Source of the DNA: Salisapilia sapeloensis
Lineage: Eukaryota; Oomycota; Peronosporomycetes; Peronosporales; Salisapiliaceae
Length of the DNA: 38,649 bases
Direction: 5' to 3'
Assembly: GCA_023334545.1 (NCBI GenBank)
Contig: JAADVB010000183.1
Span: forward strand, 1-38,649
In this document: piece after piece, positions 1 to 11,070 of the stretch
Layout: each line of letters opens with the position of its first letter
Position numbering within the stretch: position 1 is the first letter of the stretch
Made by a program: the position numbers and the translations under genes
Notes under the pieces: model-generated
The model's input: only the letters and a program-made list of their open reading frames with translations
Told to the model about the DNA's origin: nothing
Database searches by the model: none

Positions 1-2130
1 ACAAGAGGGCAGACACCAGTGCTTCAAAGTACGCTTCCTCCTCAAGTGCATCAATCAGCTATCGTGCACCCATATCAAGCGAGTGGTAATTGGAGTACAA
101 TATCAACAAGCCAGCCAGTTATAAATGCCTCACAGCAATACCCGAACGAAATGGGCCACCCACACACGATACCGAGTACCCATACTGGTCAACTCATGTA
201 TCCGAATGGTATTACGAATATGTACAATAGTACCGGAATACTTCCCGCACAATACTCATCAGTACAACATCCTGTGAACTCCAACTGGAACAATCCTCCG
301 TCTCCTTGCCGGAGCGCAGGGATACTTAATCCCCAACAACCATACGTGAACGCACCATACCATCCAACAATGCCACCTGACACGCATCAAGTGCCGCCTT
401 CCACGGCACCCTCCGACGCTACAATACAAGATTACCACATGCCAAATATGGTACCGACGTATCCTAACGAAAACATTATAATGGCAAACAATGCATCAAA
501 TAATAGAGGGGGTAGAAAACGCGTTGGTTTGCAGAGTGATACAGGTTTATCTTCTGGTGCTGTATCAAATGTCTTGCATGCATCTGATCCGAATGGAGTT
601 TCTGGAAAAGACTTTAATCAAATACAAAAAGAGAAAAAAATTAGGCAGCAGCAAGAGATGCAAGCTCAGTTACAGCGTCAAATCGACGAAAAGAAGAGAT
701 TAAAAGAAGAGGAGAAGCGTAGGAAACAAGAGGAAGATCGAAAGGAGATGGAGAGGTTGGAACGAGAGCAGCGTCTGTTAAAGGAGCAGGAACAAAGGGA
801 GATACAAGAAAAGAAGCAGAAAGCAGCCAAAGAGCTCTTACAAGCACAGCAAGAAGCAATGACAGCGCAAGAAGCAAAACAACGCAATAAAAGGAAGAAT
901 AGCAATGAAAACGAAAATAGAGAAGTACTTCCTCATCCAAAAGAATTGGCGAATACGTCTATGGATAACCGTGTGGAGCCATTTGCTCAAAGTCAACAAT
1001 TCAAGCCATCATACCATCCTCCAGAGCATCAGATGAATATACCGTTTGAGCAATCTCATCATGCCGTTCATTCCCCGCCAAGACAACAAAATGATGCGTC
1101 CCAGCAACGACTCGAAGCTCCTGATTTTACAGTAGAGCTACAGAAGCAATGCGAAATGCTTCGAAGGGAATTGCATATTCAAAGACAAGAAATGGAACAA
1201 CTTCGAAGAGAGCATCTGGAGCTCCAACAACAAAATCTTGATCCGCAAGCTCAACGAAGCGTACAGTTATCATCCTATCAGAAAGATGAAAGTAAAACCA
1301 CGAATGACCATGAGCGACTACAGTTTGAACTTCGGATGCAGCGCGAAGAAATTGCTCAACTACGCCAAGCCCATTGGGACCATCAACGCCAAGCACAGTA
1401 TAATCGATCTCAATTACCAAATGCACCGGCTCTTGATTCTCCCGCGAGACCGAGTGAAGTCGATCGACCCACAACGGCTTCGGATCTGGAAAAGCTACGC
1501 GAGGAACTAAAGCGGGAACTGGACGAGCGAGAAAGACAACATCAAGAGCAGCTGAACGCTCTTCGAAGAGAACAATTCAAGAGAGCTAGTTATGAAAATC
1601 AAACAAGACCAGTAATTGCGAGTCGAACGAGTAACTCGATGGCAAATGCTACGTTTGAGTGTGAAAGTGAGCTTGTGTATGTGAAGGATGCAATCATTGA
1701 TGATAATCAAAATGAGGAAGACGATCAATTTGAATTGTATCTGTCACCTGGAGTTCAAGTATCAACCTCTTCAATGCAACATTCGCCCAGTCGGAACCAT
1801 CGTTATTCGTATACATTTCGAGATGGAGGTTTAGAAGATAGCGTTGCGTCCCAGACGGATGAGCAAACTGGTAAAGAGAGAAGTAGTCTGACTGGAAATG
1901 AATTAGAAGCCATTTTCCAACGAAATTTACAGCGACATGAAATCTTAAAGCAGTATAACGCTTCTGAGTCCATCCAACAGCCTGACTGGAACAGACAAAA
2001 ACTTCAGCAACAGCTCCGAGATATTAAAACTGGCAAGCTGAGTGCTCGGAAAGCAATGGAGGCGCCAGAGGATTTGACAGTCGAAGAGAGTCTTGCAGCT
2101 TCTTCGAAATGGGTATCATCTCCTCAATAA
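1..2130 (+). CDS. coiled-coil protein, possible centrosome/cilium-associated factor (5' partial)
   Basis: The frame is open from base 1 and ends with TAA at 2128-2130, so the start lies outside the window; no convincing ATG start is visible and the first in-frame candidate is a GTG at 19. The N-terminal third (to about 500) is Pro/Gln/Asn/Tyr-rich and probably disordered. From about 620 to 900 there is a long highly charged helix rich in Glu, Lys, Arg and Gln, containing an L-x-x-Q-I-x-E-K-K-type motif seen in CSPP1- and CCDC66-like centrosomal/ciliary proteins. Three further coiled-coil blocks follow (about 1126-1260, 1300-1400, 1480-1590), then an acidic stretch near 1700-1740 and a conserved-looking tail near 1900-1960. 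The centrosomal role is inferred from the motif style only; any large coiled-coil scaffold would look similar. No intron is needed. Confidence 0.75.
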   Translation, partial: TRGQTPVLQSTLPPQVHQSAIVHPYQASGNWSTISTSQPVINASQQYPNEMGHPHTIPSTHTGQLMYPNGITNMYNSTGILPAQYSSVQHPVNSNWNNPPSPCRSAGILNPQQPYVNAPYHPTMPPDTHQVPPSTAPSDATIQDYHMPNMVPTYPNENIIMANNASNNRGGRKRVGLQSDTGLSSGAVSNVLHASDPNGVSGKDFNQIQKEKKIRQQQEMQAQLQRQIDEKKRLKEEEKRRKQEEDRKEMERLEREQRLLKEQEQREIQEKKQKAAKELLQAQQEAMTAQEAKQRNKRKNSNENENREVLPHPKELANTSMDNRVEPFAQSQQFKPSYHPPEHQMNIPFEQSHHAVHSPPRQQNDASQQRLEAPDFTVELQKQCEMLRRELHIQRQEMEQLRREHLELQQQNLDPQAQRSVQLSSYQKDESKTTNDHERLQFELRMQREEIAQLRQAHWDHQRQAQYNRSQLPNAPALDSPARPSEVDRPTTASDLEKLREELKRELDERERQHQEQLNALRREQFKRASYENQTRPVIASRTSNSMANATFECESELVYVKDAIIDDNQNEEDDQFELYLSPGVQVSTSSMQHSPSRNHRYSYTFRDGGLEDSVASQTDEQTGKERSSLTGNELEAIFQRNLQRHEILKQYNASESIQQPDWNRQKLQQQLRDIKTGKLSARKAMEAPEDLTVEESLAASSKWVSSPQ

Positions 2131-2789
2131 ACTGTTATGAAGAAAATATCAATCTGAGAGTTGAGTGCATACTGGTCAAGTGCTTGCGTTTGAATAGAGC
2201 CCAAAATTACTTGGATCATACCAATTGCTAGAGAAACACAGAAAGCATTCACATGTCTCTTTGGTTTCAAAGGATGAAGATATCGACATTAGACAGCAGG
2301 AAGATAATTTAAAAGTGGAAGCTGTACTTCAGACTCCTGCACAGAACACAAAGGCAAGACATTGAGCATAGGTTGAAGTCGAAGTTGTATCTGAGTACAT
2401 GGATACTAGATCTCTCAACCATGGTTTTTAACTGGAGGTCATAGACTGCAGCAGAGGTCCTCATAATTGTAGCATATCCTAGGTCATCCCAGTGCGTCCT
2501 GTGTCTCTATCTTTTATGAATATAAACGTGCAATCGTTTTAAAATTTACTGCGCAAAGCACCAAGAGGTGACTTTCGGTTTTCCTTATTTGCCTGTCTAG
2601 ATATGTATTTTTAGTTCACGTACTTGAAGCAGTACAAGCATGTATTTATGGTAGGTGTTTTGGCGTATTTCATACAAAGCTGTATTCTGGCAACACTAAT
2701 GCAATGGCATTCTGTTTCCAGCTTCTCATGGGTGTTTCGAAACGACCTAATATGAAGTGCACACAACCACCGCATAGAGCAGCCTTAAC
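2131..2789. other. intergenic spacer
   Basis: No convincing gene is seen. The stretch holds the 3' flank of the coiled-coil gene and the upstream region of the prominin-like gene. It is AT-rich and stop-dense in all frames. Confidence 0.6.
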
Positions 2790-2803
2790 GCTCACATTTT
2801 ATC
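2790..2803 (+). promoter_or_regulatory. oomycete initiator/flanking promoter-like element for the prominin-like gene
   Basis: GCTCACATTTTATC. Its last nine bases fit the oomycete flanking promoter region consensus CAWTTTNYY, and GCTCA resembles the start of the initiator GCTCATTYY. The pair is compressed compared with the full consensus. It lies 40 nt before the ATG at 2844, a spacing matched by similar elements elsewhere in this window. Confidence 0.4.
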
Positions 2804-2843
2804 ATCTGCTGCCGTCGAGCAGACTCGGATTATCGTTGCAGCT

Positions 2844-5303
2844 ATGAGGTTTACTTGGCCTTTAATGGTCTTTGTTCTAGCAAATATGTCGCTAGCAACT
2901 GCTAGCTATGGAAACCATCGTGAGTTGCAGGCGATCGACCAAGAGACTATGGACGAAGCTCAAGACCAAGCGAATGCAATTGGAGCCTCAGCTCGCGAGT
3001 CAATGAAACAGCTTCGTGGTGGTACAGAAAAATTTTATGATGATCTCATCACAGCGGTGAATATCCTCTACTGTAACGAGCTCGTGAAGAGTGCTGCTAC
3101 TCCCGCCGATAATCCGGCACTGCGGCTTGTTCTCAAAGATAATGAGCGTGCGTACGTGACACAAGAAGGAGAATGTATCCGTGTTAATGTCGAGCTTCGC
3201 ACGGAAGACAAAGTAAAGTCTTTCTACTCCCTAGGCGGGTGTGAAGTCAAACCGAACTGCTATTGGGGTGATTTCGACCCGGTAACTGACTACGATCGAC
3301 GTCCAGTGTACTCTCTTAGCGAATCGATGATGCCACCGGCCGGCGCCATGTCCTATCCTGAGGCAGAAAAATTCTTAATGGACTGGCTGTATAGCTTCCT
3401 CATCTTCGTTGTGCCTGGTATAGTACTCGCGATACTATCCTTTCTCACACTTGTCTTTTTTCTGCTATGCCGCTGCTGCTGTAATCGTTGTGGAGGTCGT
3501 TCTCCCCGTCCTGGTGGATATACCTTCATCCAGAAGTTCTTGCCAGTACTCTTCTTCTTTGTCTTTAGCGCTGCCATCGCTGGTGTTGTAGGAGTATCCT
3601 CCCTCTACCAAAACACTATTATTGGCGCTATTGATGACACCTTTGTTGGCGCCACTTATACGCTGGGCAACAGCACGAATTGGATTGGAGATGTGAAGGC
3701 GCCACTAATTGACATTCGTGACACCGTCGTGAATTCGGCAGACGATATTCAAGTGAAACTGGACGGGTCTGACTTTATCGAAGATGGTATCGATGGCCTC
3801 ATTCTTCGGCTTAGCAAGTTTTCAGCAGATTCTTCTGGACGCACACTGCCCGAAGGCTGTGTCGAAAGCGATGATGATCCGTACTGTATTCCGTGCGAAA
3901 TCTGTCAGTCGATTAGCGACAAAATCGGTCAAGCTTCCAAAGAGATTAAAGACAATGCCGGTGAAGGTGTAGATCAGCTGAAGCAAGTCCGTCGCGATCT
4001 TAATGGTAAACTTGTGGAAATCTCGCAGTCTGTGCGAGACACTGTCAACACCAATGCAGAGTCGCTGGACGTCTTTGTTGCCACCATCAATGACACACAA
4101 GGTGAGGTGGATGTAGTTCAAGACCAATTTGACAGTCAGGAGGGCGTCCAAGATTATACTGTCATCGGTATCTTTGCCTTCCCGATTATCGTAGTCTCCC
4201 TGGGCGTCGTCGGCATTGTACTGGGACTAACACCATGCAAGTTTTTGGCGAACATTATCCACATTGCCTATCTCATAGGTTTCATTACGCTCTTTATTAC
4301 CTTTTTAATAAGCTCCATCACCCTCGCTCTCAGCGTTGTGGTTGGTGACGTGTGCGAGGTTACTGCAATCTTGGCAGATGACTGGACTATAGTACTCGGT
4401 GCTGATGCCAATGCCCTCAATGCGTGTTTCCGAAATGAGTCACTCATCGAAGTGCTAAACTTGACTGAGTCCCTGTCCTTTGCCCGAGGTGGTATTGAAT
4501 TCCCAGAGAATCAAGACATGAGCTCCATGCTAGACTTTAGCAAGTTGGATTCGTTTGCGGGTGAAATTGGCGATGCGGACGAATCGACCTTTGCAGTCAA
4601 CGACACGCAGACACTTGAGCTCCTCGATGCGTTGAACGAATATACGAACCAACCCGACGGAGGTGCTTGCAACCCAAGTAATACGTTCACATTGGACAAT
4701 ATCTTGACTCCATGGACTGTACTTGGTGGCGATGAACCTGCGGATCCGGATAAAGAAGCAAAGGAATTCGTCAAGTCCTTTTATTCCGACTACAACGATA
4801 AATGTCTGAACAATGGTCCAGGAAAAAAGTTTTCGTGTGGCGAAGATGACCAGCTCTGTTCGTTCTCGGACTTTGTGGGCGACATCTTGTATCACCCAGT
4901 CCATTCGCTGGCGCTCGTCAAGCGTGATTCCAGCGCATTTGTGGAGGCCTTAAAAACCAATATGACACGCATCCAGGACTACACGTCCGACTTTAAAACC
5001 AATATCACGGACTTGGATACTAGCATCACGGAAATCAAGGACGATCTTCAGGCGAACCTCATCCTCTACGTCGATCAATTCGAAGAAGCAATGTACTGCA
5101 CGTTCCTCGCAGACAGGTTCTTCGACATGTACGGCACGCTCTGCGACGATCTACTACCGGCATTCCTCATGCTGTCCATCATGATCCTGCTCTCCGGTAT
5201 CTTTTTGATCCCGGTGACAATCTGCCTCATCATCGCCGTTAAGCGTCTCAAGGCGCGTGGAAACGGATCCGTCGTGATGGACAACGAGCTTAAATTTAAG
5301 TAA
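2844..5303 (+). CDS. prominin-like pentaspan membrane protein
   Basis: 819 residues, single exon, ATG at 2844. Residues 1-20 form a signal peptide. Five further hydrophobic spans lie near 182-208, 233-253, 440-461, 471-497 and 772-799. This gives two large non-cytosolic loops (about 254-439 and 498-771) holding several N-x-S/T sites and cysteines. That is the prominin (CD133) topology. Directly after the first span there is a Cys-rich C-R-C-C-C-N-R-C-G-G motif (residues 209-218), closely like the C-R-C-C-N-x-C-G-G motif at the same place in animal prominins. Prominins bind cholesterol and mark membrane protrusions and cilia; a role in membrane curvature or flagella here is inference. Tweety-type proteins share the five-span plan but not this Cys motif. 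The gene converges on the OGDH gene, with 278 nt between the two stops. Confidence 0.75.
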   Translation: MRFTWPLMVFVLANMSLATASYGNHRELQAIDQETMDEAQDQANAIGASARESMKQLRGGTEKFYDDLITAVNILYCNELVKSAATPADNPALRLVLKDNERAYVTQEGECIRVNVELRTEDKVKSFYSLGGCEVKPNCYWGDFDPVTDYDRRPVYSLSESMMPPAGAMSYPEAEKFLMDWLYSFLIFVVPGIVLAILSFLTLVFFLLCRCCCNRCGGRSPRPGGYTFIQKFLPVLFFFVFSAAIAGVVGVSSLYQNTIIGAIDDTFVGATYTLGNSTNWIGDVKAPLIDIRDTVVNSADDIQVKLDGSDFIEDGIDGLILRLSKFSADSSGRTLPEGCVESDDDPYCIPCEICQSISDKIGQASKEIKDNAGEGVDQLKQVRRDLNGKLVEISQSVRDTVNTNAESLDVFVATINDTQGEVDVVQDQFDSQEGVQDYTVIGIFAFPIIVVSLGVVGIVLGLTPCKFLANIIHIAYLIGFITLFITFLISSITLALSVVVGDVCEVTAILADDWTIVLGADANALNACFRNESLIEVLNLTESLSFARGGIEFPENQDMSSMLDFSKLDSFAGEIGDADESTFAVNDTQTLELLDALNEYTNQPDGGACNPSNTFTLDNILTPWTVLGGDEPADPDKEAKEFVKSFYSDYNDKCLNNGPGKKFSCGEDDQLCSFSDFVGDILYHPVHSLALVKRDSSAFVEALKTNMTRIQDYTSDFKTNITDLDTSITEIKDDLQANLILYVDQFEEAMYCTFLADRFFDMYGTLCDDLLPAFLMLSIMILLSGIFLIPVTICLIIAVKRLKARGNGSVVMDNELKFK

Positions 5304-5581
5304 GACGCGACCGTATCGTCCAAAACACAAGGTCTTGTAGACTCCTGTGAAAGACATGTATAGGTCGAATCGAAATATAATCCATCATTTACTTCTTTCC
5401 ACACGAGATACCTCGTGCGCCATGTATTGCTTCCTGCCGTACGAATCCTCTTCCTTTAAGGCAATGCAGGAATGTCCTAGCTAAAGACAAGACGTGTGCG
5501 TTTGAGAGTGCGAGTCAAGTGTCCAATGTGATTTGTATTTGTCTTCTACAGTCCCGTTACGTTCCTATAGAAATGCCGAGT

Positions 5582-8500
5582 TTACTCGAGATGAATGGCG
5601 CTCTTGACGATGCGTTCCTGCTCAATCTGGTGGACGGCAGAGTATCCGGTCGCAGGAGCCGCAGCCGACGGTCGGCCAATGTACTTGGCGCGACGGTCAT
5701 CTCCGTTGATCTGACTGAATGCCGTCTCCATGCGCGGGTTCACGTACTCCCAGAAGCCCATGTTGTGCGGCTCCTCCTGCACCCACGTGACCTCGGCATT
5801 CGGGTACAAGGCTCCTTGTTCCGCGACCTTGTCGAACGGGAACGGCGCGAGCTGCTCCACACGGACGATGGCGACGTCCTTGATACCCTTCTCCTCTCTC
5901 TCCTGTGCCAGCTCGTAGTAGATCTTACCAGAGCAGAAGACAACACGCTTCACGTCGTTCGGGGACGCAATATCATCCGGTCGCGTCTCCGGGATGAGGC
6001 GCTGGAACCGCGTGCCTTCCGCCATGTCCTCCATCTTGGACGACGCTTGACGCAGACGCAAGAGGTGCTTGGGCTGGACGGAGATCAGCGGCTTTCGGAA
6101 GTCACGGTGCACCTGTCGACGCAAGACGTGGAAGAACTGTGCCGGTGTGGAACAGTACACCACCTGCCAGTTCGCGTGCTGGATCTGCATACGATCCTCT
6201 TCGTCCATGACAGGCACAACGTCCGGCTCGTCGTCCGTCATCTGGAGGAACCTCTCCACCCGGCACGACGAATGATCTGCACCAGCGCCTTCATATCCAT
6301 GCGGAAGCATCATAACGAGTCCCGACTGACGCATCCACTTGTCCTCTCCGCTGCTAATGAACTCATCGATCATGACCTGCGCACCGTCGGCAAAGTCGCC
6401 GAACTGAGCTTCCCACATCACGAGCGCATTCGGGTTCTCGAGTGAGTACCCGAGTTCAAAGCCGAGAACGCCGTACTCGGACAAATGCGAGTTCGACGCG
6501 ACGAACTCAGCCTGTGTGTCCGGGATCGTCTGCCCAACCTCCGGTCGCTCCAACGGAGCAGACGGTGACGCACGTTTGGCCAAGTGGTTCAACGGGATGA
6601 ACTCTTCGTTCGTCGTCTGGTCATGCAGCACCGAGTGGCGGTGGCTGAACGTACCTCGCTCGACGTCCTGTCCACTGATACGGACGTGGTTGCCTTCCAG
6701 AAGGAGGGAACCCCACGCCAGCGCCTCGGCTGTACCCCAGTCGATGCCTTCTCCCGTCTCGATCGTATCCTTCTTGGCCTTTAGGATGCGCTTGAGCTGA
6801 CGGTTGAGGTCGAATCCGTCGGGTAGAGACACCATCTTGTTGCCAACGTGCTGGAGGACGTCCATGTTGACTCCAGTCTCGCGGATACGACTCTGCTGGT
6901 TCGGACTCTTGAACGACTCCCATCGATGCGCCAACCAGTCGCTCTTCTTTGTTGGCTCCCAGTCCTTGCTCTCTTCAAACGTGCGTTGGAAGAAGTTCCA
7001 CACCTTGTCGACGATACCATCACATTCTTCCTCCTTGGCAACCTTGTTGTCCACCAAGTGCTTCTTGTATGTATCCAAGACAGATGGCATGTCGCTGATC
7101 TTCTGGTACATGAGTGGCTGCGTGAAGAGCGGGTTATCGATTTCATTGTGGCCGAAACGACGGTAGCACGTAAGGTTCACGATCACGTCCTGACGCCACT
7201 GCTGTCTCCACTCGGCCGCGAACTCAAACACCTTGACGACAGCCTCTGGGTCGTCGCCATTGACATGCAAGATCGGAACGTCCAGTGCTTTGCCCAAGTC
7301 GGAGCAGTACTCGGACGATCGGCCGTCGCGCATGTCGGTTGTGAAACCCACTTGGTTGTTCACGACGACGTGGACTGTTCCGCCCGTGCCGTAGTTGTCC
7401 AGACCAGCCAAGTTCATCGTCTCGTAGACGACGCCTTGTCCGGCGAATGCAGCGTCACCGTGAAGCAGGAGAGGCATCACCTTCTTCTCGGCATCGTCGT
7501 CGTTGCCGAGGTAGAACTGCTTCGCCTTGGCTTTACCGACGACAACAGGGTCCACGGCTTCCAAGTGCGACGGATTCGCCACAAGTGACAGGTGGATGTT
7601 ACGTCCGTCCGGGTATGTTCGGTCGTATGACGTACCGAGATGGTACTTGACGTCTCCGGCGTTGGACCAATCGGCCATGCTCGAGTCTTTGTATTGCTCC
7701 AAGTCAATGTGCGTGCCTTGGAACTCCTTAAAGATCTGTTGGATGGGCTTCCGGATGACGTTCGAGAGGACGTTAAGACGACCTCGGTGGGCCATACCGA
7801 TGACAATGTGCTCGACGCCGAGCTCCGTGGCTCGATCGACCATGAACTTGAGGCCAGGGATGAGAGACTCGGCACCGTCGAGACCGAAACGCTTGGTCGT
7901 GTTGTACTTGTTGTTCAAGAAACGCTCAAAGACGACGGAGAACGAGAGACGTTCCATGAGGTGCATTTGCTTCTTGTGCGATTCCTCCGCTTGGACCAAA
8001 TGCTCGAGCTTGGCACGAATCCAGTTACACTTGTCACGGTCGAGAATGTGCATATACTGGACGCCAATCGTGTTGCAGTACGTCTCCTTGAGACGGTTGA
8101 CAATGTCGCCGAGCGTCATGTCGTTCTTACCGTCCGCGAGCTCTTCCAAGAAGCCAGACACGCCAGACGAACTGCAGAACAGAGTGAGATACAGACGAGG
8201 ATAAATATTGCGTAGTTGACGTACAAGTTCTTCGGGATATCAATGACACGGTCCAAGTCGGCGTCCGTGAAGCCGTACATCTTAATGTCGAGCTCCGGCG
8301 GGTCCTTGCGCTGGGTCAAGCCCAACGGATCGAGCTTGGCAGCTTCGTGACCACGCACTTGGTACGCACGGATCAAGTAACTGAGTCCCAGGGCATCGTT
8401 CTGCTCCGTGGACATGGCGGAGGAGGCACCAGCCGCACGAGCGACGGGCGTGACGCCGCTCATGATGGTCGGAGGCGGGATGAAGGCCTCGCCTGGCACG

Positions 8501-8797
8501 GCTCCCTTTTCCACTTGTCGAAAGTAGACATCCCACGACTTGTGGACACTGGTGGAGAGCATTAGCGGGAGAGCACGATGATATCTAACGCAATAATTTG
8601 TACCTGGACGGATCTTGTTTCCAGGAAGAGTACATTTCCTCCACGTAGGCGTTGTTCGTGCCGGAGAGGAAGGTCTCACTGGCATGCGGTGTGGATGCGT
8701 ACCATCGCTGGAAGGGTGTGTTGGCTGGACGGACGGACGCGCGCTGGACGCTGCGTCTCGCGAGCTTGGAAGCTGCTCCAAGCCACTGCGGCGCCAT
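5582..8797 (-). CDS. OGDH: 2-oxoglutarate dehydrogenase E1 component, mitochondrial (3 exons)
   Basis: Exons 8604-8797, 8225-8548 and 5582-8171 join to 1035 residues; the introns are 8549-8603 (55 nt) and 8172-8224 (53 nt), both GT-AG, with strong GTAC donors. The first join gives the family sequence D-P-S-S-V-H-K-S-W-D, the second N-F-S-S-G-V-S-G-F-L-E-E. The Arg/Ser/Ala-rich N-terminus is a mitochondrial presequence. The thiamine-diphosphate-binding landmarks are present: A-H-R-G-R-L-N-V near residue 300 and G-D-D-P-E-A-V-V near 475, followed by the R-R-F-G-H-N-E motif. Length is normal for the family (about 1000). E1 decarboxylates 2-oxoglutarate and passes succinyl groups to the E2 lipoyl domain in the TCA cycle. 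The N-terminal H-K-S-W-D segment favours OGDH over the paralogue DHTKD1. Confidence 0.96.
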
Positions 8798-8834
8798 GGT
8801 CTAGAAAAAAGGCTTGGGTGTTGCGCGTAGCAAA

Positions 8835-8843
8835 GGGAAAATG
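8835..8843 (-). promoter_or_regulatory. flanking-promoter-region-like element before OGDH
   Basis: On the minus strand the bases read CATTTTCCC, an exact fit to the oomycete consensus CAWTTTNYY, 37 nt upstream of the OGDH ATG at 8797. No good initiator half is visible beside it. A nine-base degenerate match is weak evidence by itself; the position is what supports it. Confidence 0.35.
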
Positions 8844-10991
8844 GCACAGGAGATTGTGAGCCGTCGATACGACGATGGTCTCTTGGCACCTGACAAAGTC
8901 CCTCGAGATCGAATGTGCGGTTGGGAGCGCATTTAACGGTATTCGTTTCCGAGAAACGAATAAATGGAATGGGTTTGGGACGATGGTTCTGTTCAACAGG
9001 TAGAGGTAGAGAGATGAAAGAGTGGTATGGTTTGAAGAGAAGGACGGAGGGAGTTGGATGGTATGGTGCTTTGGAGTTGGAAATGTGGTTAAAAAAGACA
9101 TGGGCGTGTTGAGTAGGTTGAACGAAGATGATCATGGCTAAATGTCGACTAGTGATTGCTCGCGTTAGTGATTAGACCTGAGTGATTTGTGGATGCAGAA
9201 AACAGTATGTGACAGACCAGGTTTGTATGAGCAAAGCCCTATGAAGCTGTAGGTAGATGTGGATTCCGTATCTAAATTGTGTCTTATGCATTCTGTTGCT
9301 GGATACGAAAGATATCACTTAACGCGGTTTTGCATGAACTTGTACTTGTATTTTGCTAAGAGATGAAAACCTGCTTGCAAAGCAGAACGGAGGAAGGAGG
9401 CACAGAATGTAGTGGATTTATGGAGAAGTATAGAAGTGAACGATTTCAGTTGACGCATATCCGCTGAACGCTATGAGCGGGATCGGAGTCTACAATGAGG
9501 ATCACGAGATCCAAGATACTTTAATATCATGCGTCGAGAATTTATAGTCTACTTATCCTGTGCGGAGAGATAGCGCAGTATCAAAATGATTGAATGAAAA
9601 GCTGCATGTGACTTTTACATTCATCAAAATCAGAGTCGCTTGTTAGTTCAAAACGTTCCATTAGATGCTTCTGGTGTCCAGACACCAAAAGCCTTCCCAA
9701 TTGTAGATGAATCGAACACATTGTAAAAAGACATGCAGGTACGTCGTACTTCAAAGCTCGGCTACTGGGCATTGCACCAACGAGCACGATTTTTTACTTG
9801 CTTGGGACTCAACTTTACCTTTAAACATCATACATACGTTTCCAAAAACGTGTACAATTGCGACGAAATCATTTTGTCTGCTCTATGTAGGTCCTCGTTG
9901 TAGGCATTGTCTTATTTTGGCATTTTCGGCATGCGTCCAGAGATTAAAAACAAAATCATCATAGGAAGCATAAAGCGGTTATTTGTCGGTTATCCAAGTG
10001 TCCATTAGGCAAGGAAAGCGTCATGAAGCCGCTTGGAAGAGAGATACTTGCAATGATCTATATTTACCATATTAAAACCATGTTGTACCAACTTATGCAT
10101 CAATCTGCGTTCGCTGAAACTCGTCTTTGGGCAACTTGCTTTTGCATATCAAGACAGTCACTCCATCTCAGTACTAACAAATCACATCTTTCAAGACTAG
10201 TGTTATTAAATCAGGTGCCTTTGGGTTTCAATGATAGGTATGAGCAAGAGCTGAGCTTCTTCTTTCTAGGCATAGCAACGCGAGTTCCACAGAAGCTCGC
10301 CTGTGTGCTTTGAACGTTTCGAAGACCATCAGGTTCTTTGCTGGACGTATTCAGCTTGGTTGGAAAGACTATTATCAGTGTTCTCCATTATAAAGCTATA
10401 CCAGTAAAGCCAAATCCCATTGCTGTTCTCCACTTTGTCCATTCGATTGACAGAAAGCCGACTACGAAAACTGAAGTGGATAGAGAGTTACCGAAATAAA
10501 ACGAATCTCAATTTCTACATATATGAGGCAGCTTTGCAAGTAAAAATTAAATGAAAGAAGCGAAAGAAGAGTGCAAGTACAGGATGTCAGTACGTAGGAA
10601 TATAATAGTTTGTGAGCATCTACTAACAGGACATCTACGGGTATAGTTCATATATAGACAGAGAGGCAAAGATAGATAAGATGAGACAAGAGAAGAGTTT
10701 CCATTGGATTTACTCAAACTTTAGCTTTCCATACTACGGTCGTTGTCCATGGACACGCCAATCCACGCTTCATCTTGGGTCTTCAAAACAGCTTTTGCTC
10801 TGAAATAGCTTTCAAACGTACTCTTGTATCTACACAACACTCTTCTCGAGGCTAACTCACAAGTAGCTGTGCATGAGCAGGCTAGATATGTACCGACACA
10901 AGCAGCACTTGGTAACTTTAGAATACAACTTTAACAAGATTATATTTTATTGCAGTGTTTATAATTATGATTTCTGTTGAAACTTTCGTAA
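8844..10991. other. long intergenic spacer
   Basis: About 2.1 kb between the OGDH start and the tRNA. Only short frames with poor composition occur (for example 9581-9787, 9707-9964 and 10023-10313), none with a recognisable domain. No transposon ends, tandem repeats or RNA folds were recognised by eye. Confidence 0.5.
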
Positions 10992-11063
10992 GGTCCTATG
11001 GTGTAATGGTTAGCACTCTGGTCTTTGAATCCAGCGATCCGGGTTCAAATCCCGGTAGGACCT
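10992..11063 (+). tRNA. tRNA-Gln (anticodon TTG)
   Basis: A 72-nt cloverleaf. The acceptor stem is GGTCCTA (10992-10998) pairing with TAGGACC (11056-11062), followed by discriminator T at 11063. The anticodon stem is 11018-11022 with 11030-11034 around the loop CTTTGAA, placing TTG at 11025-11027. The internal pol III A box (TGGTGTAATGG, 10999-11009) and B box (GGTTCAAATCC, 11042-11052) are canonical. There is no intron and no encoded CCA. The last anticodon-stem pair (31:39) is T opposite T, a mismatch. Confidence 0.96.
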
Positions 11064-11064
11064 C

Positions 11065-11070
11065 TTTTTT
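11065..11070 (+). terminator. RNA polymerase III terminator of tRNA-Gln
   Basis: A run of six T begins two bases after the end of the mature tRNA, the usual pol III stop signal. Confidence 0.85.

Noticed and set aside
5519-6445. Long plus-strand open frame (308 codons) antisense to OGDH
   Set aside because: It is the complement of a highly conserved OGDH region with biased codons; its translation has no domain and is Arg/Leu/Val-rich as expected for a shadow frame. The frame at 6848-7588 is the same case.
8116-9135. 339-codon minus-strand frame read as one protein
   Set aside because: It reads through an OGDH intron on each side. Only 8225-8548 of it is a real exon; the N-terminal part is 5' flank and the C-terminal part is intron plus out-of-frame exon 3.
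10023-10313. 96-codon plus-strand frame in the spacer before the tRNA
   Set aside because: No domain, no promoter element, irregular composition and no splice context; consistent with chance in AT-moderate DNA.
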